A DNA stretch of 64,000 bases from Rostratula benghalensis. Taxonomy: Eukaryota; Chordata; Aves; Charadriiformes; Rostratulidae. Position 1 is the first letter of the stretch. Every line of letters begins with the position of its first letter. Under the pieces are notes generated by a model, which made no database searches, was not told the DNA's origin, and was given only the letters and a program-made list of their open reading frames with translations. The DNA is taken from contig VXAI01000046.1 in assembly GCA_013399305.1 (NCBI GenBank), forward strand, positions 411,545-475,544. The letters run 5' to 3'. Below, one piece after another: positions 38,292 through 50,700 of this stretch. The translations under genes were made by a program, and so were the position numbers.

Positions 38292-40640
38292 GTTAATATA
38301 TATAGTTTGAATGGAAAATATCAATAAAACCATTAATTACTAAAGAGAACATTTTTCTTTTCTGCTTATTTTGTGGTTCCCTCTAGGTTTATATTGCACA
38401 TTTCATTTTGGAAAACATAGTTATGCCCAATCCATGTGGAGCTTCAGGGTTAGTAATAAGGTTGCATGAACAGCAGTGCAATATCAACGATGTAATTCAT
38501 AACACCATATGGTCCCCTAGGGTGGCTTTAGCATAGTGACCTTTTTTCCTATATGTTAGCTAGAACTAAGACTGTTTGATGAAGCTAAGTTGGACTCCTT
38601 ATATGTGGAAAACCTTGGCAGCAGGTGGACGGGCAGCAGCCACTTCCAAGCAGCATGATTAAGATTTCCTGGCAACACAAGCAATAACTGGCAAAAGAGA
38701 CAGAAGGGGCCATCTATCTACACATGCCAAGACTGGGTGATAAAGTTCACTGCTTTGGCAACAGGCCAAATGTGAATTACAATTCTTGCAAAAAAATATT
38801 TTAATGTCTATGTTTCAAGTTAAAAAAAATACACTGCTTTCACACTGCCTTTCTTCTAGGAAAAATGTACTGTTTTTTTAAGTAATACTACAATGACATC
38901 TTCCTTGATTGTCCCTTTTAATTTAAAAAAATTGTTACAATTGCTAATATTCCCAGGAAATATTAACTGCACAGGATTGCACAACCGTAAACATACCCAG
39001 CTGGTGCTGAAATGCTTCTAATACAATATGGTTGAGGAAAAAGGAATTGTTGCCTAAAAATATTCACAAACATTCTCCTGCCCTCTCTGAGTTGCCTGCC
39101 CACTCCAGTACAATCCATTTGAACCTTCTACCAACAATACTGTTTATGTCTGGGCTCCTACTTGGCCTCCAGACTTCATGGTGTTGCTCCAAGTGCAACA
39201 AATAGTTATCAGGTAAATAACAGAAAGGAAATGACAACAAAGAAATCTAGAAATACTGAACATAAGTGGAGGTGGTGTTTAAATATATATTGTTCTCCAG
39301 AAGAAGAAAGCATGTCCCATCTGAAAGATTGATTTTTATGAGAGAAACTCTCAAAAATTCTGCTATTTTGAAGTATTTGATCCAAATACCTTTTTCTAAT
39401 TTTGCACATTGCTTTACTCAGTCAGAAACTGGTGGAGACTACTTATGCAGGAAGCACTGAACCACAGGAGAGATGATGACAGAGCAGGTCCAAGGACGAC
39501 AAGAAAAACATACACATATATTTGATTTTGCTTTGCCTCCAGAGCTAACAAACTCCCACAAAATTTTGCTACATGGTAAATCTATAGAAACACTGTTGAG
39601 ATCAAATTTTTCATTTTAAAATCTTGTGTATATTATTACATCACTTGTAGCTCAACTTGATGCATCTCACTTCGAAAATAAGCTGTAGTATATGACTGAA
39701 TGATTTTATTCAGTCTTTCAAGCATCACTTTTCTCCATTTCAACAGGTCAATGGCTCAATAACAGATGTTGGAGGAGCTCAATGAAAGTTTAACTCCTCA
39801 TTTGCCAATATGCATTTCCAAAAGCCACTCAAATTAGAGATTCTGTCAAGTCAGGGTAGGAGGGCTGTGTATGTTCCTTAGTTATATTATTTAAAAATTA
39901 TACTGAAAAATTATCAAAATATATTAAAACTTATTTACCAGACAATTCCTTTTTTGTCCAAGCAATTGATTGTCATTACTTTAGTCTAAAAACCTATCCA
40001 GAAATGACCTTTGATTGGAATTCTATGAATTGTTATAAAAATACTAATAATTAAATTATATTTCTGTTTTAAGAGGGTACTATTTTGATTAGTTATTTTT
40101 TCAGTCAATTTCTTTCTCTCTTCTGGTGAAGTAAAGTTGCTAGTTTTCATATTTATGTCACTTGTACTTTTAACTTATGTTGTTAAAAGTTTGCCAGTGC
40201 CAATGCCTTCAAGGTTTTCTTTCTAAGGGCTGGCAATAGGAAGGGAAGGGATGTGGGAGAAACTCTGATCTTATTTTTAAGGGGGAATTGTTTGGGCAAT
40301 TTTTATTCTCCATAAACAAAATATTTTGAATAGTATTATTCAGGTAATGCTTTCTCCCCAAAGCTTGCAAATTTCCAAGGAAATTTTTTCAAAAAGTTTA
40401 ATTACTTATATGAATGATGGATACTATTTAAAATTACTGTCATTATTTTCAGGAAGACATGAAAGCTACTATGTTTCTGAAATGGATTACTATTGATTCT
40501 GAAATTGATAACTATTACTACTATATTGCTTTCAGTGCCTAAACTGTAAGGAAGGAATGAAAATATGAATTAGCAATGTGTTTAGGACATGTGGAAAAGG
40601 CTTAATCTCCAGGTTATTGTGCCAGATACACAATTTGTAA

Positions 40641-43600
40641 ACTACAGAATCATAGAACAATTTCTTACTGAACTATATCATGTAAGAATCCCAAAAGCCT
40701 TCCTCAGGTATTGAATCAAGCCCTTAGTAGCTACTTAAATTCTCTTTTAATGTCTAATCCTAGACTCCAGTCCCTGTATAACTCCACTATGACTCTTGCG
40801 CAATTCACTAGAGTCAGCAGTTTTCAGCCCTTTCAGTTCTCTCTACAATTTCATAAATAATCGTGACTAAAATAGCTTATGTCTGCGACAACATATAAAT
40901 TGCCACCTACAGAACAGTGCCTAGCTAAAATAAAACTAATTGACAGACCTAATTGCATTTTATGTTTTATGCAAATGAGAGTAAGTTGGATGCAGGATGA
41001 CCTAGAGCAGAGGATCACCATCAAGAGCAAGTCTTTCAAAGACTCTATCTGTGCAGGATTTCCTAAATATGTTGTGGAGGCTAAGGACCAACTGCAACCA
41101 GGAGAAATATGGAGTCTGACACTTGAAAGTAACCACAAAGCAGGTTTTGTATATTTTTCAGGAAGTAGCAGAGAAGTTAATGGACAGTATGCATGCCTGC
41201 CTCCAGAGTACAGAGCAAATGGAGAGAACTGTTACTAGACTACAGTTAATTCTCTGGCCTGCTCCTCCATTACTGCAGAAATGAGCAGGGCAGGATGTAA
41301 AATTAGAGCCCAGATCTAGAAGAAATAAGAGAAAATAGAATATCAGTTATAAAACACTAATAAAACACACATTAGTGACTGGACCTCTGCAGTGCAAGAA
41401 GCTGCATGGAAAGCCAGCTGGCACATCATCTAAAAACCTGCTGTGTTCTCTATCCAGCATGCTTCCCCAGGAATAGAAAGTAAAGCTGGTTCTTATAGTT
41501 GGGAACAGTTTTTTGCAAGGGACATAATAAATCATTGCTTTTTTAGTAGATGACATCAAATAGTCATGAAGACAGAGATACTGAAATGAGCTGTTTGTAT
41601 CAGAAATCTTTGTCTATTTTTTGCCCAATAATGCTCTAAAAAGGTTCCCAAAGAAATTATGTCAGTGAGCAGCGCTGACATTGCTCTTCTGTGTGTTGTT
41701 GACTATTGCAATTCTGCCATCTTTACTCATTGTGGGTAGCAAGCACTTAATTATCCCCAAGCTCACCTGCCTGTTACAGTACTCTGTAGTGTAAACAGTG
41801 AGCATATCTGGGCATTGCCTTCACCAAAAAAACCCAGAATTCCAACAGTGTCCAGCTGACCTGTACATATTGCTCTCTACAGCACACCAAAGTCAGTATC
41901 AAAAAAAGAAAGTATGAAAGCATTCTTCTGACCAATAAATAACAATATTTTAAATACCACCAAACATACATAGATTGTATACTAAACAAGAGATTGGTGA
42001 CCTTGAGCCTCCATTCTACACCAGTAGAATAGGCTGTCCCACAGACAGCATTGGGAAATTTCCACATTTTTCCTAGGGCACAAATACCTTTAGGATTCAC
42101 CCTTCCAAAAACTTATTGTGTCTTTCCTTTTTGCCAGAGCTCTACCTCCATCCCAATCGCAATTCCTGCGCTCTTTCCTGGAGGCAGGAGTTCTGTATGA
42201 TATTCCTGCATGCCATGAGTAGCCTTGGTCTCTTCTCAGAGGCTAATTGACTATGCTGTGATCTTTTATTTTAGTATGTTAATTTAAAGGAGCTATAAAT
42301 TTTCTAAGAAACTTCAGCCAACGATGTGTCTGTCAGCATCTTCCGGCTTGGTAGTGTCAGCATTTCTAAAGCACACAACAGAGATTCTTAACTGAAGCAA
42401 ATGGACAAAACTTGCAGTCTTTGATCCAGCTCCCAGAATAAAGAGTTGTGCTGCTACTATATTACTATCTTCCTAAACCACAGCTCAGATTAAGTGGCAA
42501 TGGGAATGGCTGGTGACTAGTCTCTATTCTTCAATAGGGACAGGACACGCCACAATTTGCCGAGAGACCCTGACATCTGGAATTTTAAGTAGCAGAAATG
42601 AAGACAATTACTGCAGATGTTCTTAGAGAATAAAAATAAAAGGAGTGTAACATATTATTCCTTCCAAGAGGAATGTTTGCACCTCCCTTCTCCCAACCGC
42701 CCCCCGGAATTTTAGTAAATACACAGGATTTTCACTTTAGATTTGTTTTTTCTCTTACGATTCTGTGCCCTTTTCCATCTTTCCAGTCCAGTTTATGAAG
42801 GTTGTATATACCCATAAAAAATCTTCACCTTTACAAAAAAATAAGTTCTAGTCAATTAATTCCATTGAGGACACCTGCATAGCCTTAAGATGTATCTAGC
42901 CATTCATTCAAACAAAACATCTCTCCCCTGAATACCATCAAATAGCTGATATTTATGGGTCTACCAGAAATTTAAAGTTATTAGTTACTTTATCTATGAT
43001 GTATCAGTGCTAGTTCTTAAACTGGCCAAAAAACCTCCACAACAGCAAATCAACAAACAAACCAACCAACAAAACTTCTGGCTTTGGATACTTTGGAAAA
43101 AAACTCTCAGACATCTGAGAGTCACCCTGCATCCTTTTAGGGATTAGGTGCTCTGAGCTCAGAAGGACTTCTCACAAGGTGTGCTTCAGCTCAGCATTCT
43201 GCATCTTGCTGCTGATCTCTTTAGACATTCTGGACCAAGTCCAGAGTAACCTGAAGAAATGAGTGTTGAGTCTTTAATGAGTGACTGAAGATTTCTTTTA
43301 CATTTACTCAGTAATCTACTTTAAGTAACAAGTCAGCTACTGACTACCTGTATTTTTGTTTTTCAAAGTAAAGAGAGACACACAATTTAACCGTTGTACT
43401 ATAGAACTCTCTGGATCCATAAAATTGCCAGATGAAAGATTGTGTGTTTCAGATTTTTTTTCCTTTCTTTGAAATATTCTTTGATGTTTAAGTAAAATTA
43501 CGATTGAAATTATTCTAAGTAAAATCAATTTTTATTAAAGCTGGTAGGTAGAAAATTTCTCTTGGGTTTTCTGTGAGCTGACACTGCCTCGAAATTTCTG

Positions 43601-46600
43601 CCTTGATTGTATAATGTATGCTTTTGGATGGTGTGGGTAGTTGGAAAATACAGTAAGCCAACATTTTCCCCTCTTGCTGTGCAGCAAGTAAGTCCTTCAG
43701 TGCATAATTGTGTTCCTGAACAAGGTTCATTGACCAGAATAAGGCAATCAGATGTGATCGTTCTTTGCTCTTTGAGTTTTGGAATGCTCTTTAACAGTAT
43801 AACCAAAATGAGACTAAGGACATGAGTGATACCAAATTAAGAGTCTAACAGAAAATCAAATATTTATATCAGTAGAAAAGAAGGGGTGACATTCCACATC
43901 TGTCCAGCTCCAGGGAAAATCAAGTCCTCAAATACTTGATTTTTGTGCTTTGCACTTAACCAGTGCTCAGTGACTGTGGATGTTTTAAAGTCAAAAGGAA
44001 ATGTTGTAGTTCATTACAAACTTTGTGACATTAACAACTTAAGCAGCCCTTGCTTTAGGCCACTGTAGCAGGTACTTCTTAATTCTCTCCATTTGCCAGT
44101 ATAGCTGCTTGTAGCAACATGGCTTGGAAGAGGATCCAGTTGAAAAATAATCCTATTTTTTTTCCTAGTTACCCTACTTTTTAGCTGGATCAGCTCCCTG
44201 ACCTTGTTTGCTGTGCAACTAAGTGACGAGCTGTGCTAGGATGATGGGGACTAGAGGAGGTCAGGAATGAGTGGGTGACAACAATTGGGAAGAAATCTGC
44301 TTAGAGTTGCTCAGGTAGCACCAAAGCCAAAAGTCTAGTTGGGAACTTAAGACCCTAATTATTGAGTCCCTCTAATTTTAATTTTTTTTTTTTTTTTTTT
44401 TNNNNNNNNNNNNNCACTTCTTTATCATCTAACTTAGGGATAATAACATATGAAAAAAATATAAAATACCATACAGTTTACAAAGGAGTAAGCATTAGTA
44501 ATAGTATTATTAGAGCTGACAAAGCAGTGGAAGACACTTTTCACACTCAGCCCAGGCATATTAATTTATTGCTTTTTCTAAAAACTCCTCGCAAATCCTA
44601 GAGACTACAGTGACCAGATATTAATGTCATTGACTTTATTAAAAGTTTAGGGAAATCCCAGACGTTTCTGTGAAGCTTTCTCCCCTGATTCTTCTGTAGA
44701 AGAAAACAGCATTTATCCTTTGCTTTTCTGTGAATGACTGCAGATATTTATAAATCCTGGCTCTATAACAATTTTGAAGACCCTTTCCACCATTCCAAAA
44801 ACCACTTTAGCAAAACAAAGAGAAGTCATAAACTCCCCAAATTTATCATTACAATAACAGCTCATAAAAGACTCTAAATTCTTTTTCTAGCTAATGTTAA
44901 TAATATTTATACTGGAAAGGTCCAGGGCAACCTCCTTGAAAACATAATTCTTTTCTGCACCATCAGCAACCTACTAGCCAGATAAAATAAAATTTTCGTA
45001 CCTTAGAGCTTTTTGGGTACCTGCTAAAATTAAAATTTTCATTTCCCTCAGAACCCCCTGTACATATTTCAGGAAGCAAACCAAGGAAAAAATACCAAAA
45101 TAAGAAACAAAAGGTTTAATTATGAATAATCCAATTCCTACTCCAATTGTTTAAGCCAGAAATAATGATAGGAAAGCAATCTACCTACAAGAGAAATCCC
45201 TCTAAAAATGGAATCCTGGTGTATTTTTGAGAGATCTCTTTGCCTTTTTCCTTTGCCTTTTCTTTGCCTTGGTTCCCCAATGCCACCCACTTCACCTTCA
45301 TCACACACAAGCACCCACTTAGTTAATTGTGTGTCATCACTAAACAGAAACATGAAGGCCTGAGTGTCCCTAATCAGACATTGTGCACAGAAACAAAATC
45401 TCTATCCTTCAAGGACAGGGCAATTTCTGTCAGGCATTTTAAAGCCAAGGCAGGTCATTGAAGTTATTATTAGGTCTAATTAGCACTCCCACAAGCTGTT
45501 GAATTCTTTACCTGCTGCCAAAGGGCGCTCAATATGGTGCAGAATTTGCTAATGTCTTTGAAAGAATCAGAAAAATAGCTCCTCTTTAGTAACACAGGTC
45601 TACTACATGTGAATCGGCTTTTGGTAAAATGTTTTCTGATCCACATGAAAAATTATCTATAAAAGCAGAGATGTGATGAAACTGTTCCAAAACAAAGGGA
45701 TGCTACACATGTCTAAACAGAATCTTAATGAGAGAAGGAAGACAGTCTGGCCTTACTTACTACATTACAATTAGAGAGATCTGAACTGAATCACAAAGCT
45801 CCAAATGAAATACTGATCCTGACTGTGACAATGGCTAAGACTGATGAAAGCCCAGTAAGCCACCACTTTGGTACGTTAGGCACATTTCTAACAAAGTGTC
45901 ATAACAAGGAAGCCTGGTAATAGCTCTCATTAGTAAAAAGCACTGCTATGGAGCAGTAGAAGGGTATGTTTGAAAGATGAGAGAAAGAAAATGTGTTGTA
46001 ATCAGCTATTTTAGGTCTACAAGGTAATCCACAGTATGACCTTTAGTCTAGAGATCAATTTTCTACCAAAAAATAAGCAATATTGTAACAGGCGTCAAAA
46101 AAGTAACATATTATTAAAAGTAAAACTAGTACAATAATCATTGTAGAACCTAATACATAGGAATCCAGCACCTAAAGGATTCACTTCCAAAACCAAGCCA
46201 CTATGCTCTAGTTGGCAGTAAGATGGAAACAATGAAAAGATGTAAATAAGCAGGCAAGATGTGTCTCCCACAAGAGCAAGAAACAGGGAAAAAACACTCC
46301 TATGTTTTCAAAAATTAAAGTCCCAGCCCAGTGCTGCTAGACAAGCAGCAGCTCTGTCAGCCAGAGGTGCAATCCGCTGCTGAAAGCTAACAACAGCTAA
46401 CATCCAGACTGGGGCTCATCTTTGTCACCCGGTGCTACACTCAAGTTTGTGTCTTGTTACTAACAGTCTGCAACTACACCACAAGCTCCATTTAGCTATG
46501 TAGTCTCATGTTGTATGCATTTTCATACTGACAAATGTCCAATCACAGAGCTGGGAATAAGTACCATGTGATATACCTCAGTCCTGTCAGTGTGAAGCAA

Positions 46601-47661
46601 CAAATCCCACTTTGTGGCTGTAACAGTCAGCCAGCCCATTTTGACTTTATTCCATCCTTAAAGTACCAGTCAAAACTTTAAACAACTCCACAACTCTGAA
46701 GCATCAGTAATATTAATGGTCACAATTTTAGCGTGATTAGTACTACTACCTCTGTTTTAAATAGACATCAAAACCCTCCAAGATCCTAGTTACTATTTTG
46801 CAGTATTCAGTGACTGGAATCTGTACCTTTAGCCTCCTGGTCCCATTCTTGGAGGGTTTTTTGTTTAACACTGCAGACAGAAACGTATTCTCTCTAAAAC
46901 TAATATACTCATAGCAGTGAATTTCTGGCCTTCCCTCCCTCAGTAATAGCACCATTAAGTAGATGAATCAAGGTCACTGCTTTTTTATTTGTGATAATCA
47001 CTTTCTGAAAAGCAAGTGCCACAAACTGAGATGTGACACCAGCTGCCAGGAAGACTGTCATTTTCTGTAATTTGCAACAATACACATTTTGTAGCATTTT
47101 CATTTTTGAGACATTTGATTTTCTGACACCAAGGCACAATTACAAGGTGTATTTCTGGAAACACAAAAATCACACAGTCCATTTCCTTTAGCATCATGCC
47201 ACCAGCTGAAGAGTGAAATAATTACCTGGAAGGACATTGAGTTGTGTCATTCTGCTAAACTAATTGGGATAATGGAAATTCTGGAATCAATTCCCTAGAC
47301 ATCTAACTAAAATCAAGCCTTTTAAGTACTGTGATAGAAATAAATGTCAAATATATCAAGAATACTTTCCTTCATGGATGCAAGAAGACAAACCTCTCTA
47401 CAGGAACAAGCATTGCTGACTCATAATAAATCCTCAGAAAGGAAAAGAACAAAATCTTTTAACTGACCGTGATGATTCTAACACAGTTGGATCATTGACA
47501 AGTCAATTATAATGTTACAAACTTAAGTAAAAGTTACCAAGCACTGATGGTAAAATAGGTCCCTGGGATGCCTTGGATGTGCATTTAGAGGTTCCATTTA
47601 ACAAATAAATAGGAGCCGGATTGATTCAAAGGATAAGAATGGTGCTTGGTTTTCGAGACAT
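40641..47661. other. No confident gene; gap and T20 tract
   Basis: The left end 'CAGAATCATAGAACAATT' (40645) recalls a reversed CR1 terminus, but the following sequence does not. A 119-codon ATG-initiated plus frame (40879-41238) overlaps a 95-codon minus frame, and neither has a recognisable domain. A T20 run at 44382-44401 is followed directly by a 13-base N gap (44402-44414). A C/A-rich patch (CAAACAAACCAACCAAC) lies at about 43048-43070. Confidence 0.45.
44402..44414. other. Assembly gap (13 N) after T20
   Basis: The 13 N follow immediately after a run of 20 T. A sequencing or assembly break at a homopolymer is the likely cause. A poly-T followed by an unresolved segment could also hide the A-tail of a minus-strand retroposed sequence, but nothing in the right flank supports that. 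Confidence 0.97.
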
Positions 47662-47777
47662 AATATATTTGCTTAGTGATATGGTTCAGTGATTTTCATC
47701 AGTACTAGGTTGATGGTTGGACTATATAATCTGAAAAGTGCCTCCCAGCCTAAGCAATTCTATGATTCTATATGATT
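47662..47777 (+). mobile_element. CR1 retrotransposon 3' end
   Basis: 'TTGCTTAGTGATATGGTTCA' followed by 'GTACTAGGTTGATGGTTGGA', 'CTATATAATCTGAAAAGTGC' and the terminal 'AAGCAATTCTATGATTCTAT' follows the bird CR1 3' UTR order ('GTGCTTAGGGACATGGTTTA', 'GTGCTAGGTTAATGGTTGGA', 'CTCGATGATCTTAAAGGTCT', 'AACGATTCTATGATTCTATG'). It is heavily 5'-truncated (about 115 bases left) and contains no ORF2 sequence. Confidence 0.83.
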
Positions 47778-50700
47778 TCCAGCTTGTGTTTCAACAAAAA
47801 AAATGAGCAGAATTGAAGAACTGAAAACAAAACTACATACAAAATCTCTCATTTTGTTAACATGACATGAGAAATGGTCATTCTGGTATCTCAAGACTGG
47901 AAGGCATGTTTACTGAACAACTTTGAAATTAAAATAACCAAGCATATAATGCATATTTATAAGCAAGCAAAACTCAGCTGAGTATTAGCACTGATGTTTC
48001 ACTCATGATTTCACTTATGAAGAATTATCCACATTATCTCTAAATCACTTTAACTAAATTAAGAGAGCCATATGTTGCTGTTAGCATCTTTGAACTTTTT
48101 CCATACTTCTTAGCATATATCAATTCAAATATTCTGATCCTATAAGAAACTGCTTTGGCATACTCTGATGACATTTCCAGTCAGGCAGTACATCTCTGGG
48201 TCAATCTAGAAGGTCAGCATAGTAAAGGAGGTGAGAAAATCCAGGGGATTATTAAGTACATAGAGAACAGACTTTGCATTTCACACTGAATGTCTAACAC
48301 TGAGCTATCTAACCATCTTGTCTTCTTTATCATCTATGAAAAATTGAGGAAAACAATGCTGAGGTAGCTAGGTTTTAAAATAACACTTTAAAATGTCTGT
48401 CTTTACCAAAACTATTCTGTATCTAAAGAACTGAGTCCATACTGGTGTTAGTAAAAATTTCTGTCAGAAAAAAACACTTTTCCTTTTTACATGACTTGAC
48501 ACATACTGTAATCTACCATGCATCACTTAGATATTGGCCAATACACATAGAAATTGCACTGATCATTATTGACTCAACATGGACTAATATGGTAAGAAGG
48601 ATTCTAATGGACATAATAATAATAGTTTCTATTATTACTAAACCCAAACATTACAAATCCCTAGCTTTTCAGAACAAAAATGATGGCACTCACTGTTCAC
48701 TTTATATTTACTTATTAGGAGTCACTCAAAATGAAACACTTGATAAAATAGGACAATCTTTTCATAAAAAGGTACTTTTTTATAGTAAGGAGGACAGTGT
48801 TCAAGAGCAGCAGAGGAAATGTTATATAAAAGCTTAAATACATCATTCTTAAGTGATCACTCAGGTTCCCTTGATCTGCTCAAGCACAATGATTCCTGGC
48901 AGTTTGCTCCATTCCGTAAAAATCACATGTAATCCAAACCTTGGTGACTTCCCCATTTCTATCAAGTTTGTTCCTAGAAAGAAAATAATCTAATCACAGG
49001 AAGGAAACAAAAAGAGACTTGTTCAACGGGCTTAATGTTAGACTTGGCAGAAATAGAAGCATTTCTCCCAGTATCCAGTCCTGACCGGTAAGTCAGAAAA
49101 AAGAAAGTAATTCCTGAACATGTTAGTATGTTAAGATTAGGCTCTCAGAATTAAGATATGATCTCGACTTCCTAAACAATTTCTTAAATAATAGAAATGA
49201 TGCAATGCTCTGAAAAGTTTCTTTCATTGTCAGATAAAATATGCATGCTTTTAAATAGAACTTCTAATAAAAATACTTCTCCTCTATTACAGTAAAGGCT
49301 GGCTGCCAGCACTGCTTGTAATACGGTAGCAAAATGTGAGTGCAAATACTGAAGAGTGGCATGCCAACAGAGAAATTTGAAGCAATCAAACAGCTGGTTC
49401 TTACTTTGTTTTATTCATTGCTGGATTTAAAAATATTTTTCATTAAATACTTCACTTAAAACTGAAAGTAAGTATCTCAAATATGATAATAATGAAAAAC
49501 ATGACAACATTCAATTGATAACAAGACATATTTTTTTGGCTTTAGTGTTAGTTTTAGTACACATTCCAATGCAGTATTGTGACACATAATGAAAACAGAA
49601 AGGAATTTCATATTTAAGCCATGGTGTCACTCAGGTTCCACCAGAGTATGAATTTAAATACTAAAAGGACACGCTGAATGAGAAAGACAGCAGAAGCTCA
49701 TTCTATCTAATCTACTTATTTCTTCTGCACTAGTATCTATTCATCTTGTTACAGAGTGTCTTAACTACATCATTCACCAGATGTAGATTATGTCTAAGTA
49801 AGAAGTACTACAGTGCAATAAGAGCAGATCTGCACAGTGAGACATTTGGTGTTACACACCGGAGACCCCACCACAGGCCTCTGTGGGAGGGGAGTTGTGG
49901 GAATTAGTTTGGAGTCGTTCTAGACTAGTTCTGTGGATGAGTGCACATCAGAAGCTGGAGCACATTATGTACTACTCTCCTGGAGTCCAGGTTTGGGTGT
50001 GGATTAATCTGTAAGGAATCAGTTTTGTATGATCCCAGATCACTCCACAATATGAACCAAAGCATGGTAAGATCAGGAGGTTTGCTTTAAAAGTGCACTT
50101 CTTGGGAGTTCACTCATCCTGGTGGCTGAATGAAAACATTTATGTACCCACATCTTACTTGTACTTCCATTTAAACAAAAGGTTTCAGTTTTCCTTTCAC
50201 GACACAGGCAAATTTTTTGCCCAGGCATTTACTCTTATGATCTAATTAGTTTAAGAACACATTTTAGATGGATCCATATATGTCAAATCTTTTCTTTGAA
50301 TAAGGTCCCTCCACTCTACAAGAACAGATATTTCCCAAAGCAATTCCACATTTTTCCTTAGTTAGCTGTTGTGCCATCACTACTGAACTGTTTAACTGAA
50401 CTGTAATAAGCATCCTAAAAGTCAACCTAGCCAATTATATTAAGAAGACTCTCAAGCTAAAATACATTCTATTTTGTGAAAAACAGTCTTAGAAATTGGA
50501 AACAGGTCAGTTTGTTTTGTGGCTTCATTCACTGTAAAACTACCCTTAAATTATTTCTAAAAACTCATCAATCTATTTCTAAAGAGAATGCCCAGATATC
50601 ATTACCATGAAGTGATCTTCAGGGAGGTTGATTCTATGGCATTGAACAGCTTAATAACACCAAACACAATCATCAGGACAACACTTCTACTTTCAACAAA

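Larger units (their letters stand above)
33669..40640. other. No confident gene; possible intron downstream of the 33.5 kb exon
   Basis: No second exon was recognised. The stretch holds an A/C-rich low-complexity tract at 35252-35308, an exon-like minus-strand frame at 35851-35929 with a consensus donor but no ATG, and a 2-base N ambiguity at 38290-38291. No CR1, LTR or SINE signature was seen in nearly 7 kb. Confidence 0.45.

Noticed and set aside
40645..40830. Reversed CR1 copy starting CAGAATCATAGAA
   Set aside because: Only the first dozen bases match; the following CR1 3' UTR blocks are absent.
48445..48837. 130-codon plus frame
   Set aside because: Ile/Lys/Tyr-rich composition typical of translated AT-rich noncoding DNA; no domain.
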